64,000 nt of DNA, from positions 1 through 64,000 of the forward strand of contig JAQSCZ010000124.1 of assembly GCA_029945665.1 (NCBI GenBank), given 5' to 3'. The position numbers were made by a program, and so were the translations under genes. This stretch comes from a bacterium. Its GTDB lineage: Bacteria; Bacteroidota; Bacteroidia; NS11-12g; UBA955. Below are positions 9,467-17,546 of this stretch, piece after piece. Numbering within the stretch: the first letter of the stretch is position 1; each line of letters begins with the position of its first letter. The notes below the pieces were generated by a model that made no database searches, was not told where the DNA came from, and saw only the letters and a program-made list of their open reading frames with translations.

Positions 9467-10585
9467 TTGCAGGAATTGAAAACCTTATTCATATTTGGAA
9501 CACGACCTGAGGCTATAAAACTAGCGCCCTTAATTCTTAAATATAAAAAGCATTATCCAAGCTCCACATTTGTTTGTGTTTCGGCACAGCACCGCCAATT
9601 ACTCGATCAAGTTTTAACTTTCTTTTCAATTCAGCCCGACTTCGACCTGAATTTAATGAAACCCAACCAAACCCTGAGTGAATTAACTGCCAATATAATT
9701 TCTGCATTAACACCCGTTATTACAGAGGTAAAACCTGATGTAGTTTTTGTGCAAGGTGATACCACCACTGTATTTGCTGGAGCGCTTTGTGCCTTTTACA
9801 ATCAAACAAAGGTGGTTCATATTGAGGCAGGATTAAGAAGTGGTAATAAATATTCACCATTTCCCGAAGAAATTAACCGTGAACTTACTTCCAAACTTAG
9901 CGATTTTCACTTTACCCCCACTGCTTTGGCATCAGCTAATTTAGAAAAAGAAGGGATAAAAAAGAATATTTTTCAAGTAGGAAATACTGTAATTGATGCA
10001 CTAATAATAGCAAAAGAAAAAGTCTATAATGAAGATAATTTCTACCAAGCATTTTTTTCTAATATAAATTTTAGCAAAAAAATTATTCTTGTTACATGCC
10101 ATAGAAGAGAAAGTTTTGGAGAAGGCATTAACAATATCTTTTCGGCCATTCGCGAAATTGCATTGACCCATCCTGATGTTGAAATAATATATCCTGTTCA
10201 CCCTAATCCAAATGTTAAATTAGAGGCAGAAAAACAACTTTCTGATATTGGAAATGTGAATTTAATTGCCCCTTTAGATTATCCTTATTTGGTATGGCTT
10301 TTAACAAAAGTTAATATTGTGCTTACAGATTCAGGTGGTTTGCAAGAAGAAGCACCAACCTTTGGAAAACCAGTACTTGTTTTAAGAGAAGTGACAGAGC
10401 GGGTTGAAGGTATTGAGGCTGGCACTGCCAAACTGGTTGGCAACAATAAAACAACCATTGTAAATGAAGTAAATTTGCTTCTTACCAATGAAATCAAATA
10501 TAAAGAAATGGCCAATGCCATAAATCCTTATGGCGATGGACTTACCTCACAACGTATATTTGAAATCTTAGAAAAATTAATCTGA
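9467..10585 (+). CDS. wecB: UDP-N-acetylglucosamine 2-epimerase (non-hydrolysing)
   Basis: WecB interconverts UDP-GlcNAc and UDP-ManNAc in the cytoplasm, feeding ManNAc-containing or nonulosonic glycans. The N-terminus reads LFIFGTRPEAIKLAPLI, the family signature. Further diagnostic parts are VFVQGDTTTVFAGALCAFY, HIEAGLRSGN with the catalytic region that follows (FPEEINRELTSKLSDFHF), VTCHRRESFG and LTDSGGLQEEAPTFGKP. The length of 372 residues is normal. The start is uncertain between two TTG codons at 9467 and 9476; no ATG is near. The next gene overlaps the stop by one base. Hydrolysing relatives (NeuC) lack this close a match to WecB. Confidence 0.93.
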   Translation: MQELKTLFIFGTRPEAIKLAPLILKYKKHYPSSTFVCVSAQHRQLLDQVLTFFSIQPDFDLNLMKPNQTLSELTANIISALTPVITEVKPDVVFVQGDTTTVFAGALCAFYNQTKVVHIEAGLRSGNKYSPFPEEINRELTSKLSDFHFTPTALASANLEKEGIKKNIFQVGNTVIDALIIAKEKVYNEDNFYQAFFSNINFSKKIILVTCHRRESFGEGINNIFSAIREIALTHPDVEIIYPVHPNPNVKLEAEKQLSDIGNVNLIAPLDYPYLVWLLTKVNIVLTDSGGLQEEAPTFGKPVLVLREVTERVEGIEAGTAKLVGNNKTTIVNEVNLLLTNEIKYKEMANAINPYGDGLTSQRIFEILEKLI

Positions 10586-11298
10586 TGGAACAAGAAGAAA
10601 TTTGGAAAAAACATACCATGGGTTTAAAACCCGAGGATTTATTTAAACGAATAAACAACCCTGCACAGTTTCAAATTGAATTGAACGCCATGTTAGGTCA
10701 ATTAATTAAAGACAACAATTATAAAACCGCCATCGAAGTAGGTTGCGAGGCTGGCACTTCAAGTGCCATGTTAGATAAAAGTATTGAGGTTACATTACTT
10801 GACTTAAATGATGATATCATTGCACTCGATCGAGAAGCCTATAAAACCGCTTATCCCAATTTCAAATATTGTGTGGCCGATATGTTTGCCATGCCATTTG
10901 AAAATGAAACTTTCGACCTCGTTTTTAATGCAGGTGTAATTGAACATTTCGATTTTGATGACAGAGCAAGAGCAATAAAAGAATATTGGAGAGTACTTAG
11001 AAAAGGTGGTACTATGGTCATTGCATTTCCTAATCACTATTCACTACCTTATCGATTTGCATATCTTTTAAGGACAATGACTAAAAAATGGATTTTCCCT
11101 GCCGAAAATAAAATGTATAACCTAAAAAAAGAATTACAAGTTAATGGTATAGATGGTTTACAGAGAATAGTTTTAAGTAAAGCAAGTATTTTTAATTGGA
11201 ATAACTATTCTCCTGCAATAAATAAGTGTTTTAAATTATTAGATAAGGTATTTAATTTCGAAGGTTACTTAACCGTTATTTGGGTGAAAAAGAATTAA
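10585..11298 (+). CDS. Class I SAM-dependent methyltransferase
   Basis: The 237-residue protein carries motif I as AIEVGCEAGTSSAML at about residue 52, the acidic residue in VTLLDLNDD, and NAGVIEHFDFDDRARAIKEYWRVLRKGG, the usual Methyltransf_11 core. Its ATG overlaps the wecB TGA by one base. It is the last gene of the first polysaccharide block and probably methylates a sugar or a lipid-linked intermediate. It is not closely similar to the methyltransferase at 3309-4109. Confidence 0.78.
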   Translation: MEQEEIWKKHTMGLKPEDLFKRINNPAQFQIELNAMLGQLIKDNNYKTAIEVGCEAGTSSAMLDKSIEVTLLDLNDDIIALDREAYKTAYPNFKYCVADMFAMPFENETFDLVFNAGVIEHFDFDDRARAIKEYWRVLRKGGTMVIAFPNHYSLPYRFAYLLRTMTKKWIFPAENKMYNLKKELQVNGIDGLQRIVLSKASIFNWNNYSPAINKCFKLLDKVFNFEGYLTVIWVKKN

Positions 11299-11402
11299 AT
11301 TCTTTTTTATGCTTTCATTAATATTAATTGTAACTCTATTAACTTTTACAATATCATTTTTAGAAATAATCTAAATGAAATTGTTAGTCCCGAAAAACTA
11401 AT

Positions 11403-12077
11403 TTATCTTAGAAACAACAAATTACATTTTAATCCAATATTTGAAATATTTGTTTTAAATTGTGTAGAATTGGCATTTAAAAACGTGAATTGAAAAGTTG
11501 GCTCGAATCTTACTGCATAGATAATATCTATATCGAACTCAATTCCATAGGCCAAAGAAAATGATGGTGTAAAAGCCTTATAATCGGATGAGACATTGTA
11601 AACATTTTTAACTAATGGGGCGTTATTATATTCAATGGTTTGAAAAAGCGTTTGTTTTGTAGGTAAAGAGAAATTAAGAGCAATTGAAGGTAAGTGCCTT
11701 CCGTATTTACTTCTTATTGGTATTGCCAATTTTAATGGTACCATAATAGCGTAAAATTTATATTCATTGGAAATTTTATTAACAGTGTTTTTATTCTCTA
11801 TGGCGGTAGAATAAGCATAACCTTCGCTTATATAATTTAAACCTGTTTCTAAAAAGTAGGTTTTCATTCTAAAACTTGCTACCCCGCCAATTGAAAATCC
11901 TGCGACTGACTTTTTATCTATTATGCTCACTTGCTTAGGATTGGCAGAACTTGAATAAACACCCGCACTTATTCCATATGCAAAAGGTGTTTGATTTGGA
12001 TCGGCTAATTGTGCGAATGCATTTACATATAATAACGTAAAAAAAAAGAATAAGCAATATCGATTATTGTAGAACAT
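11403..12077 (-). CDS. Outer-membrane beta-barrel protein (PorT-like, PF13568 type)
   Basis: The 224-residue protein has a signal peptide (hydrophobic core CLFFFFTLLYVNAFAQ, cleavage after AFAQ). Alternating hydrophobic strands ending in aromatic residues follow, as in the small barrels of Bacteroidota. Typical phrases are YGISAGVYSS, FRMKTYFLETGLNYISEGY and KFYAIMVPLKLAIP. The function is unknown; related barrels are often annotated PorT or OmpW-like without evidence. It is a single gene interrupting two + strand polysaccharide blocks, with its own -7 promoter at 12095-12102. Confidence 0.8.
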   Translation of the reverse strand: MFYNNRYCLFFFFTLLYVNAFAQLADPNQTPFAYGISAGVYSSSANPKQVSIIDKKSVAGFSIGGVASFRMKTYFLETGLNYISEGYAYSTAIENKNTVNKISNEYKFYAIMVPLKLAIPIRSKYGRHLPSIALNFSLPTKQTLFQTIEYNNAPLVKNVYNVSSDYKAFTPSFSLAYGIEFDIDIIYAVRFEPTFQFTFLNANSTQFKTNISNIGLKCNLLFLR

Positions 12078-12094
12078 AAGGAATTGATTTTAAA

Positions 12095-12102
12095 CAAATA
12101 TA
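12095..12102 (-). promoter_or_regulatory. -7 promoter element TATATTTG
   Basis: A perfect TAnnTTTG on the - strand, 17 bases upstream of the ATG at 12077 of the beta-barrel gene. Confidence 0.6.
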
Positions 12103-12124
12103 AAATTAATTTTAATAAATTCGA

Positions 12125-12132
12125 TAGTTTCG
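12125..12132 (+). promoter_or_regulatory. -7 promoter element, TAnnTTCG variant
   Basis: TAGTTTCG lies 34 bases before the MBOAT ATG at 12167, back to back with the element for the divergent barrel gene. Confidence 0.4.
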
Positions 12133-12166
12133 CGACATTAATACATAAATATTAAAATTAATAAAT

Positions 12167-13579
12167 ATGCTTTTTAACTCCTTGCCATTTTTAGCTTTTA
12201 TTGCCATTTTCTTTGGCATTTGGCCATTGGTAAGGAATAAAAATACTTGGCGGTGGTTATGGATTTGTTGCATGTCAATGGTCTTTTACGGTTGGTGGGA
12301 TTGGCGTTTTCTGTTCTTGCTGTTTTTTACGGGTGCCATCGATTATTTATCAGGTAAATTTATTCTGAAATTTCCCTCCCAAAAGAAATTTTGGTTGTGG
12401 CTATCTCTAGCTACTAATATAGGCTCATTGGTTATTTTTAAATACAGCGGTTGGTTAGCCAGCTTGCTTGATAGTGGTTTCGGATTGCTAAATATGCATA
12501 CTGAACTAAAAAATGCCATCCCAGAATTTACACTTGTATTACCGGTAGGTATTAGCTTCTATACATTCAATTCCATGAGTTATACCATCGATTTATACCG
12601 AGGTAAAACTAAACCGGCAGAAAATATACTTCACTTTTTTGCCTTTATTTCTTTTTTTCCTCACCTGGTTGCAGGACCAATTATTCGAGCGAAAGACATA
12701 CTTACTCAATTAACCAAACCCATACATACCAATACCGTTCAAATTTTTAATGGCATCAGAATTTGTGTTTGGGGTTTATTTCAAAAAATGGTATTAGCCG
12801 ATAATATTGCGGTACTAGTCAATGATCAATTCAACCAAGTTGGTGAACATTCTGACACCGCTCAATGGTGGTTATGCATGCTTGCATTTGCCTTTCAAAT
12901 TTACTTCGATTTTAATGGTTATAGCACCATAGCAAGAGGTATTGCCAAACTATGTGGCATCCATTTCAGGTTAAATTTTAGCCATCCCTATTTCGCAAAT
13001 TCTTTTCAAAATTTTTGGCAACGTTGGCATATCTCACTTTCAAGTTTTTTCAGGGATTATGTCTATATTTCTTTAGGTGGAAATAGAAAAGGAAAATTAA
13101 GAACGAATATTAACTTATGGATCACAATGTTACTCTCAGGTATTTGGCATGGGGCCAATTTTACATTCGTTATTTGGGGCGCTTTACATGCGTTATATTT
13201 GTCTATCGAAAGAGTTATAGTCAAACAAAATATTATCATTCACAATAAGCAATTCAAGGCCATTATAAACAGCTTAATGGTGTTTATTCCTGTGCTTGTT
13301 GCCTGGACATTTTTTAGAGCTAAGGATATGCATGAGGCCTTATATATTGTTAAGTGCTTATTCAGTTTCCATTTCGAATTAGGGATTAAAGAACTATTAA
13401 TAAGTAATGCGGTATTTTGGCTTTTTATTGGTATCATTAATGATTTTATTCTATTCAAAAGAATCAAACTCATTCGAACAAATGCACCTGTTTTTCAAGC
13501 CATATTAATAAGCTTTATAATTGCAATAATTATATTTTTTAGGGGTCCAGAACAACAATTTATTTACTTCCAATTCTAA
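12167..13579 (+). CDS. MBOAT-family O-acyltransferase (AlgI-like)
   Basis: The 470-residue polytopic inner-membrane protein belongs to the AlgI/DltB branch of membrane-bound O-acyltransferases. It is expected to move acyl groups (usually acetyl) across the membrane onto an extracytoplasmic glycan. Diagnostic segments are VLPVGISFYTFNSMSYTIDLYRG, FFPHLVAGPI, FWQRWHISLSSFFRDYVYISLGG (His 288) and LSGIWHGANFTFVIWGALH (His 328, the conserved catalytic-site His). The next gene, 7 bases downstream, encodes an SGNH-like membrane-anchored protein, the usual partner that completes transfer. The pair most likely O-acylates the polysaccharide made by the upstream block. Confidence 0.92.
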   Translation: MLFNSLPFLAFIAIFFGIWPLVRNKNTWRWLWICCMSMVFYGWWDWRFLFLLFFTGAIDYLSGKFILKFPSQKKFWLWLSLATNIGSLVIFKYSGWLASLLDSGFGLLNMHTELKNAIPEFTLVLPVGISFYTFNSMSYTIDLYRGKTKPAENILHFFAFISFFPHLVAGPIIRAKDILTQLTKPIHTNTVQIFNGIRICVWGLFQKMVLADNIAVLVNDQFNQVGEHSDTAQWWLCMLAFAFQIYFDFNGYSTIARGIAKLCGIHFRLNFSHPYFANSFQNFWQRWHISLSSFFRDYVYISLGGNRKGKLRTNINLWITMLLSGIWHGANFTFVIWGALHALYLSIERVIVKQNIIIHNKQFKAIINSLMVFIPVLVAWTFFRAKDMHEALYIVKCLFSFHFELGIKELLISNAVFWLFIGIINDFILFKRIKLIRTNAPVFQAILISFIIAIIIFFRGPEQQFIYFQF

Positions 13580-13586
13580 TATTATT

Positions 13587-14492
13587 ATGCCTAAAAATAA
13601 CAAAATAGAAGCGAGTAGATTAGGAATTATTATCAGTGTTATACTAACACCTATTGTTATTTATCTAGTTGGTATTTGTTTACCAAAATTGCCATCCTCT
13701 AAAATGTTACAGGATGCCTTTTGGGCCAATAAAATTTCTAGTTCAAAAAAATATGATATAGTCTTTGTTGGCGATTCAAGAATATATAGAGGTATTAATC
13801 CTTTAATCGTATCGAAAATTACATTCTCAAATACAGTTAATTTTGGTTTCAGCGCAGCAGGATTAGATTCTACCTTAATTTATTCCGCATCACAATTACT
13901 TAGTGTCGATGGGAAAAAGACCATGATTTTTGGTATTACACCAAGTGCATTTACACTTGAGGCAAGTAAAAATGAGCACTTTAAATCGCTCAAAAAAATA
14001 AGTAAAAAGGACCTTTGGATACGTAAACACCTATATCCTGAATTGGGTTTTTTTAATTCCTATAGCTTGTCAGAAATAAAAAAAGCAATGAACCATGAGG
14101 CATATTTTCAAGATTGTCAATCGGATGGCTTCATATATAGCAATAAGATTCCCTTCGACAGCACATCTGCTTTAGATGCGTATACTAGTTATTTTAAACA
14201 CACATCTATCAGTCAATTACAAATATCTAAATTCCTAAATATTATCAAGCAACTCCAATTAAATGGTATAAAATGTTTTGCATTTAGAGTGCCCGTTTCC
14301 TTACCAATGAATACACTCGAAAGCCAAATATTCGATTTCGAAACATTTAAAATTCAATTAGAGTTGGCTGGTGCACATTGGATGGATATTCCTCAAAAGG
14401 GTTTTAATAGTTACGATGGCAGTCACCTTACTGGACCATCAGCCAATAAACTTTCAAGGATATTAGGAGATTCAATTCTAAATTATCATTAA
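13587..14492 (+). CDS. Membrane-anchored SGNH/AlgX-like protein, MBOAT partner
   Basis: The 301-residue protein has one N-terminal membrane segment (about residues 12-32) and a periplasmic domain. It shows the two catalytic signatures of SGNH-type hydrolases and acetyltransferases: FVGDSRIYRG with Ser 64 and SYDGSHLTG with Asp 277 and His 280. The block I and block V spacing fits the fold. Directly downstream of the AlgI-like gene, it probably takes the acyl group delivered by the MBOAT and places it on the glycan. The assignment is from motifs plus context; overall similarity to AlgX or AlgJ is low. Confidence 0.72.
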   Translation: MPKNNKIEASRLGIIISVILTPIVIYLVGICLPKLPSSKMLQDAFWANKISSSKKYDIVFVGDSRIYRGINPLIVSKITFSNTVNFGFSAAGLDSTLIYSASQLLSVDGKKTMIFGITPSAFTLEASKNEHFKSLKKISKKDLWIRKHLYPELGFFNSYSLSEIKKAMNHEAYFQDCQSDGFIYSNKIPFDSTSALDAYTSYFKHTSISQLQISKFLNIIKQLQLNGIKCFAFRVPVSLPMNTLESQIFDFETFKIQLELAGAHWMDIPQKGFNSYDGSHLTGPSANKLSRILGDSILNYH

Positions 14493-14497
14493 TTTCG
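14490..14497 (+). promoter_or_regulatory. -7 promoter-like element TAATTTCG overlapping a stop codon
   Basis: The element begins on the TAA stop of the SGNH-like gene (14490-14492) and ends 6 bases before the TTG start at 14504. If used, it would give an almost leaderless mRNA for the glycosyltransferase. Confidence 0.3.
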
Positions 14498-14503
14498 CAA
14501 ACA

Positions 14504-15688
14504 TTGAAAGTCTTATTTCTTTTTGGTGGTCTTCCTCATTATTTAAATAAAGTATTAAATAAAATTAATGCTGAGCCAGCTATTGAGGTCGCAGTTATTG
14601 TCCCTTCTGGTAACAGTTTAACCTTTGGCAGTGGTGTTCACCAGAGCGATGAGGGTATTGACTTTAAAGTAATTCGATTAGTAGAATCAAAAGCCTGGTA
14701 CGGTAAACCATTTTTTAAGGCATTTTATAAAACTATCCAGTCCGAAAAACCTGATATCATTGTTACAGGTTGGCCTTATTTTTTGGCATACATTCTCAAT
14801 CCAATTCTTCTTTTTAAATTAAAAATAAAAGGGATAAAACTTTATGCAAGAGAAATTCCTTTCACAGTGCCCGGTTATCGTGAATCTTTTGCAGATTTTG
14901 AAAAACGATGTGTTGATAGTCAAAAAGATGAATTGATTTTTAAAAATAGAGCAGCCTTCTTTCTTTTAAAATTGATGAGAAGATATCTCTACACTACTGT
15001 TTTCAAAAAAGCATTGCTTTACACCGAACAAGGTGTAGAAATTATTAATTCCTATGGTATAAAAAAGGAAAATATTATTGTAACCTACAATTCACCAGAT
15101 ACTGATCAAATATTTGCTACTATAAAAGAAATAAAAGCTCAATATCCAAATATTGTAGCGAGCAGACATAGGTTGTTGCACATTGGAAGATTAGTAAAAT
15201 GGAAACATGTCGATCTTCTCATTAATGCAGTAAATGCACTTAAATCTAAATATCCAGATATAGAACTTGCCATTATTGGAAAAGGTGAAGAAGAAATAAA
15301 CTTAAAGAACCAAGTAAAAGCATTGCAAATTGAAGACCATGTTACTTTTTTAGGTGCTATTTATGAAGGCGAAGGACAAACCATTGAGTTTTTGAAATCA
15401 GAAGTTTATGTTTTGGCAGGCATGGGTGGTTTATCTATCAATGAAGCTATGGCACATGGACTTCCTGTCGTATGCTCGGTAGCAGATGGTACGGAAAAGG
15501 GCCTTGTATTCGAAGGTCAGAATGGCTTCTATTTTAAGGATAACAATTTAGAAAGTTTAGTATTTACAATCGAAAAAGTATTTGAATCTGATTTAAAATC
15601 AATGGGTGAAAAATCAAGAAAAGTTATTCAAGAAAAAATCAATTTACCATTTGTAGCTAGTCAGTTTATTAATGCACTTAAGCAATAA
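14504..15688 (+). CDS. Glycosyltransferase family 4
   Basis: The 394-residue GT-B enzyme starts with a TTG at 14504, immediately before KVLFLFGGLPHYLNKVL. The donor domain is clear: HRLLHIGRLVKWKHVDLLINAVNAL, IELAIIGKGEEE, VTFLGAI and the EAMAHGLPVVCS nucleotide-sugar binding region. It is the last gene of the polysaccharide locus and is closed by a strong hairpin at 15691-15729. The donor sugar is unknown. Confidence 0.85.
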   Translation: MKVLFLFGGLPHYLNKVLNKINAEPAIEVAVIVPSGNSLTFGSGVHQSDEGIDFKVIRLVESKAWYGKPFFKAFYKTIQSEKPDIIVTGWPYFLAYILNPILLFKLKIKGIKLYAREIPFTVPGYRESFADFEKRCVDSQKDELIFKNRAAFFLLKLMRRYLYTTVFKKALLYTEQGVEIINSYGIKKENIIVTYNSPDTDQIFATIKEIKAQYPNIVASRHRLLHIGRLVKWKHVDLLINAVNALKSKYPDIELAIIGKGEEEINLKNQVKALQIEDHVTFLGAIYEGEGQTIEFLKSEVYVLAGMGGLSINEAMAHGLPVVCSVADGTEKGLVFEGQNGFYFKDNNLESLVFTIEKVFESDLKSMGEKSRKVIQEKINLPFVASQFINALKQ

Positions 15689-15690
15689 AC

Positions 15691-15729
15691 AAAAAAAGCC
15701 ACCTAGTATTTCTACTGGTGACTTTTTTT
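15691..15729. terminator. Bidirectional intrinsic terminator
   Basis: A run of seven A and a stem of CACC/AGTA paired with TACT/GGTG (tttc loop) is followed by CTTTTTTT. It sits between convergent genes ending at 15688 (+) and 15747 (-) and can work in both directions. Confidence 0.85.
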
Positions 15730-15746
15730 AACACTACACTATAAAA

Positions 15747-16823
15747 CTATCTTTTGATAAACTTGGTAGCAGTTACACTACCATCGTTGTTTAATAAATT
15801 TAAGAAATAAACACCATTCTCCAATTGTTGAATATTGAATTGTATGCTTGTTCCGTTATTTGAAGTAGAATTCAATTCAACATTCTTGCCATTGATATCT
15901 GAAATACTTACTGCCGCATCTGTATCAATTGCTTCAGATAAATTGACATTTAAATAATCTGAACTTGGATTAGGGTAAACACTTACTGTTGCTATTGTTG
16001 ACATTCTCAATTGAACCATATTGCTTAATTTGTAGTCGCCATTCTCATCTATCATTCTCAATTGGTAAAATATTTTAGACTGGTTAAAAGCTGCGGCGTT
16101 AATATCTGAAAATTGGTATTCGTTAAGCTCGTTGCTGTTGCCTCTTGCAGTAGCAGTTCCTACAGATTGGAAGTTAATACCGTCGAATGAACGCATTACT
16201 TCAAATTTGCTCAAGTTTTCTTCCGATGTGGTAGACCAATTTAACTTTATATTATCGTTTTCAGAAAAAACATTAAACTGGTTTAGAGTTACTGGCAAGG
16301 CTACAAGCACAACAGGAGCTAAAGGTCTGTTTGTTAGAATCATATCTAAACCAGCAGTAGACCCACTGCTTGTCTTGGCGCCTGACCAAGCAAAATTAAG
16401 TTTAAAACGTCCATTTTTAGTAAATGAAATACTTGAAGTAACAGCACTTGCACTGTTATAAGTATATGTAAAAGTTGATATCAAATTGTTAGCCGAATCT
16501 GTAGCTTCTACAACTAAATCTATACTTTTACCAGAGGCATTATTAATAACGTGCTGAAATTGAACGGTGTTAATTGATTTGCCACTAAAGTATGAAGTGG
16601 TAATATATGTGCTGGTAGATGTTGAAGCATTTAGTAATTGAGTGATTAACTCTTTACTTCCTGATAATTTATTGCTGTTACCAATAGTTACACCAGAAAC
16701 TAACCAACCGCTGTCAATAAGAATTGGCATTGTGGTATTTTCAAAAGTTTGAGAGTAAGTTTGCGATTTTGCTTGGTTGCAAACAAAAAGCAATACAATG
16801 ATAATTGTAAGTGTGTTTTTCAT
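15747..16823 (-). CDS. Secreted protein with type A T9SS sorting domain
   Basis: The 358-residue protein has a signal peptide (LTIIIVLLFVCNQAKSQ). Residues ~25-170 form a beta-sandwich of unknown ligand, with serine- and threonine-rich strands. Residues ~180-270 look like a fibronectin-III-like module, seen in LNWSTTSEENLSKFEVMRSFDG and FYQLRMIDENGDYKLSN, a pair often found just before sorting domains. The last ~75 residues, from VSVYPNPSSDYLNV to GVYFLNLLNNDGSVTATKFIKR, are the type A (TIGR04183) signal for T9SS export and surface attachment. It is monocistronic, with a -7 element at 16874-16881. Confidence 0.88.
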   Translation of the reverse strand: MKNTLTIIIVLLFVCNQAKSQTYSQTFENTTMPILIDSGWLVSGVTIGNSNKLSGSKELITQLLNASTSTSTYITTSYFSGKSINTVQFQHVINNASGKSIDLVVEATDSANNLISTFTYTYNSASAVTSSISFTKNGRFKLNFAWSGAKTSSGSTAGLDMILTNRPLAPVVLVALPVTLNQFNVFSENDNIKLNWSTTSEENLSKFEVMRSFDGINFQSVGTATARGNSNELNEYQFSDINAAAFNQSKIFYQLRMIDENGDYKLSNMVQLRMSTIATVSVYPNPSSDYLNVNLSEAIDTDAAVSISDINGKNVELNSTSNNGTSIQFNIQQLENGVYFLNLLNNDGSVTATKFIKR

Positions 16824-16873
16824 AATTAGTTTAAGTTTTAATCTTAAAGGCGTTTTAATTCTTTAAGACGGCA

Positions 16874-16881
16874 CAAATATA
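16874..16881 (-). promoter_or_regulatory. -7 promoter element TATATTTG
   Basis: A perfect TAnnTTTG on the - strand, 50 bases upstream of the ATG at 16823. Confidence 0.55.
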
Positions 16882-17140
16882 AACTAGTACTTTTATACTA
16901 TGTTAATAAACTAGGTATATAATTGGTCAAAAATACACAATATATTGATTTTCAGATATATAATTTTTTTTTAACAATGGGTACTTTTACACAGAACTAC
17001 AGAATAAACACAAAATTGGTATTAAAACTTAGGCACAAATCAGCTAGAAAAATAAATCAACTGATGAGCCTAAAGGTAACATTTGGCTAATTATGAAATT
17101 ATTTTAGACACTATTCTGAATTTTAAAAATATCAAACAAT

Positions 17141-17171
17141 AAAAAACCCTATCTGAATAATCAGATAGGGT
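17141..17171 (-). terminator. Intrinsic terminator
   Basis: An 11-bp perfect stem (ACCCTATCTGA / TCAGATAGGGT) with loop ATAA is followed on the - strand by a run of T from the six A at 17141-17146. It ends the transcript of the genes at 17199-20003. Confidence 0.88.
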
Positions 17172-17198
17172 ATAATAAATTTAAAAGGATTAATTCGT

Positions 17199-17462
17199 CT
17201 AAGAATTCGTTGTAATTTCTTTGTTTAAATCAAAATTTCTACAATAAAAATTAGCGACATAACTTAGTGTTAAAGGCTTAACATCCAAAGTATTGCCCAT
17301 TTTATCTACAAGTACTTCAACGAAGTAATTGTAAATTGAATAGAGTTGTAATTTGAATCCTTTGGTTAAGTTAACCTCGCATACAAATAGCGATTTGTCA
17401 CTCAAGATTTGCAACCTCGAGTTGTTGTTAAAAGTGTTTAATTCAAGTTGTGTAATCAGCAT
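17199..17462 (-). CDS. Small unknown protein, 87 residues
   Basis: I do not recognise this protein. The ATG at 17462 is preferred over an upstream start at 17525 because a perfect -7 element (17496-17503) lies between them. The product is soluble and beta-rich, with a central YSIYNYFVEVLVDKMGN segment that looks like paired strands. It has two cysteines and no signal peptide. It follows the 818-residue fusion gene on the same strand and is closed by a strong terminator, so it is a real transcription unit. A nine-codon frame (17467-17493) sits just upstream in the leader. It may be co-transcribed with the fusion enzyme; function unknown. Confidence 0.6.
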   Translation of the reverse strand: MLITQLELNTFNNNSRLQILSDKSLFVCEVNLTKGFKLQLYSIYNYFVEVLVDKMGNTLDVKPLTLSYVANFYCRNFDLNKEITTNS

Positions 17463-17495
17463 TAGTTTAGTTTTGGATAGTTTTAAATTCCATAA

Positions 17496-17503
17496 CAAAA
17501 GTA
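17496..17503 (-). promoter_or_regulatory. -7 promoter element TACTTTTG
   Basis: A perfect TAnnTTTG on the - strand, 33 bases upstream of the ATG at 17462. It supports the shorter start of the small gene. Confidence 0.5.
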
Positions 17504-17546
17504 AATTAATAATTACTCTAAACAAAAATATTTTAAAATTTTACAA

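Larger units (their letters stand above)
16824..17198. other. Intergenic region, 375 bases
   Basis: It holds a -7 promoter (16874-16881, - strand) for the T9SS protein and, at the far end, the terminator 17141-17171 of the small gene at 17199-17462. I see no credible coding frame in the ~260 bases between; they are AT-rich without clear structure. Confidence 0.6.
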
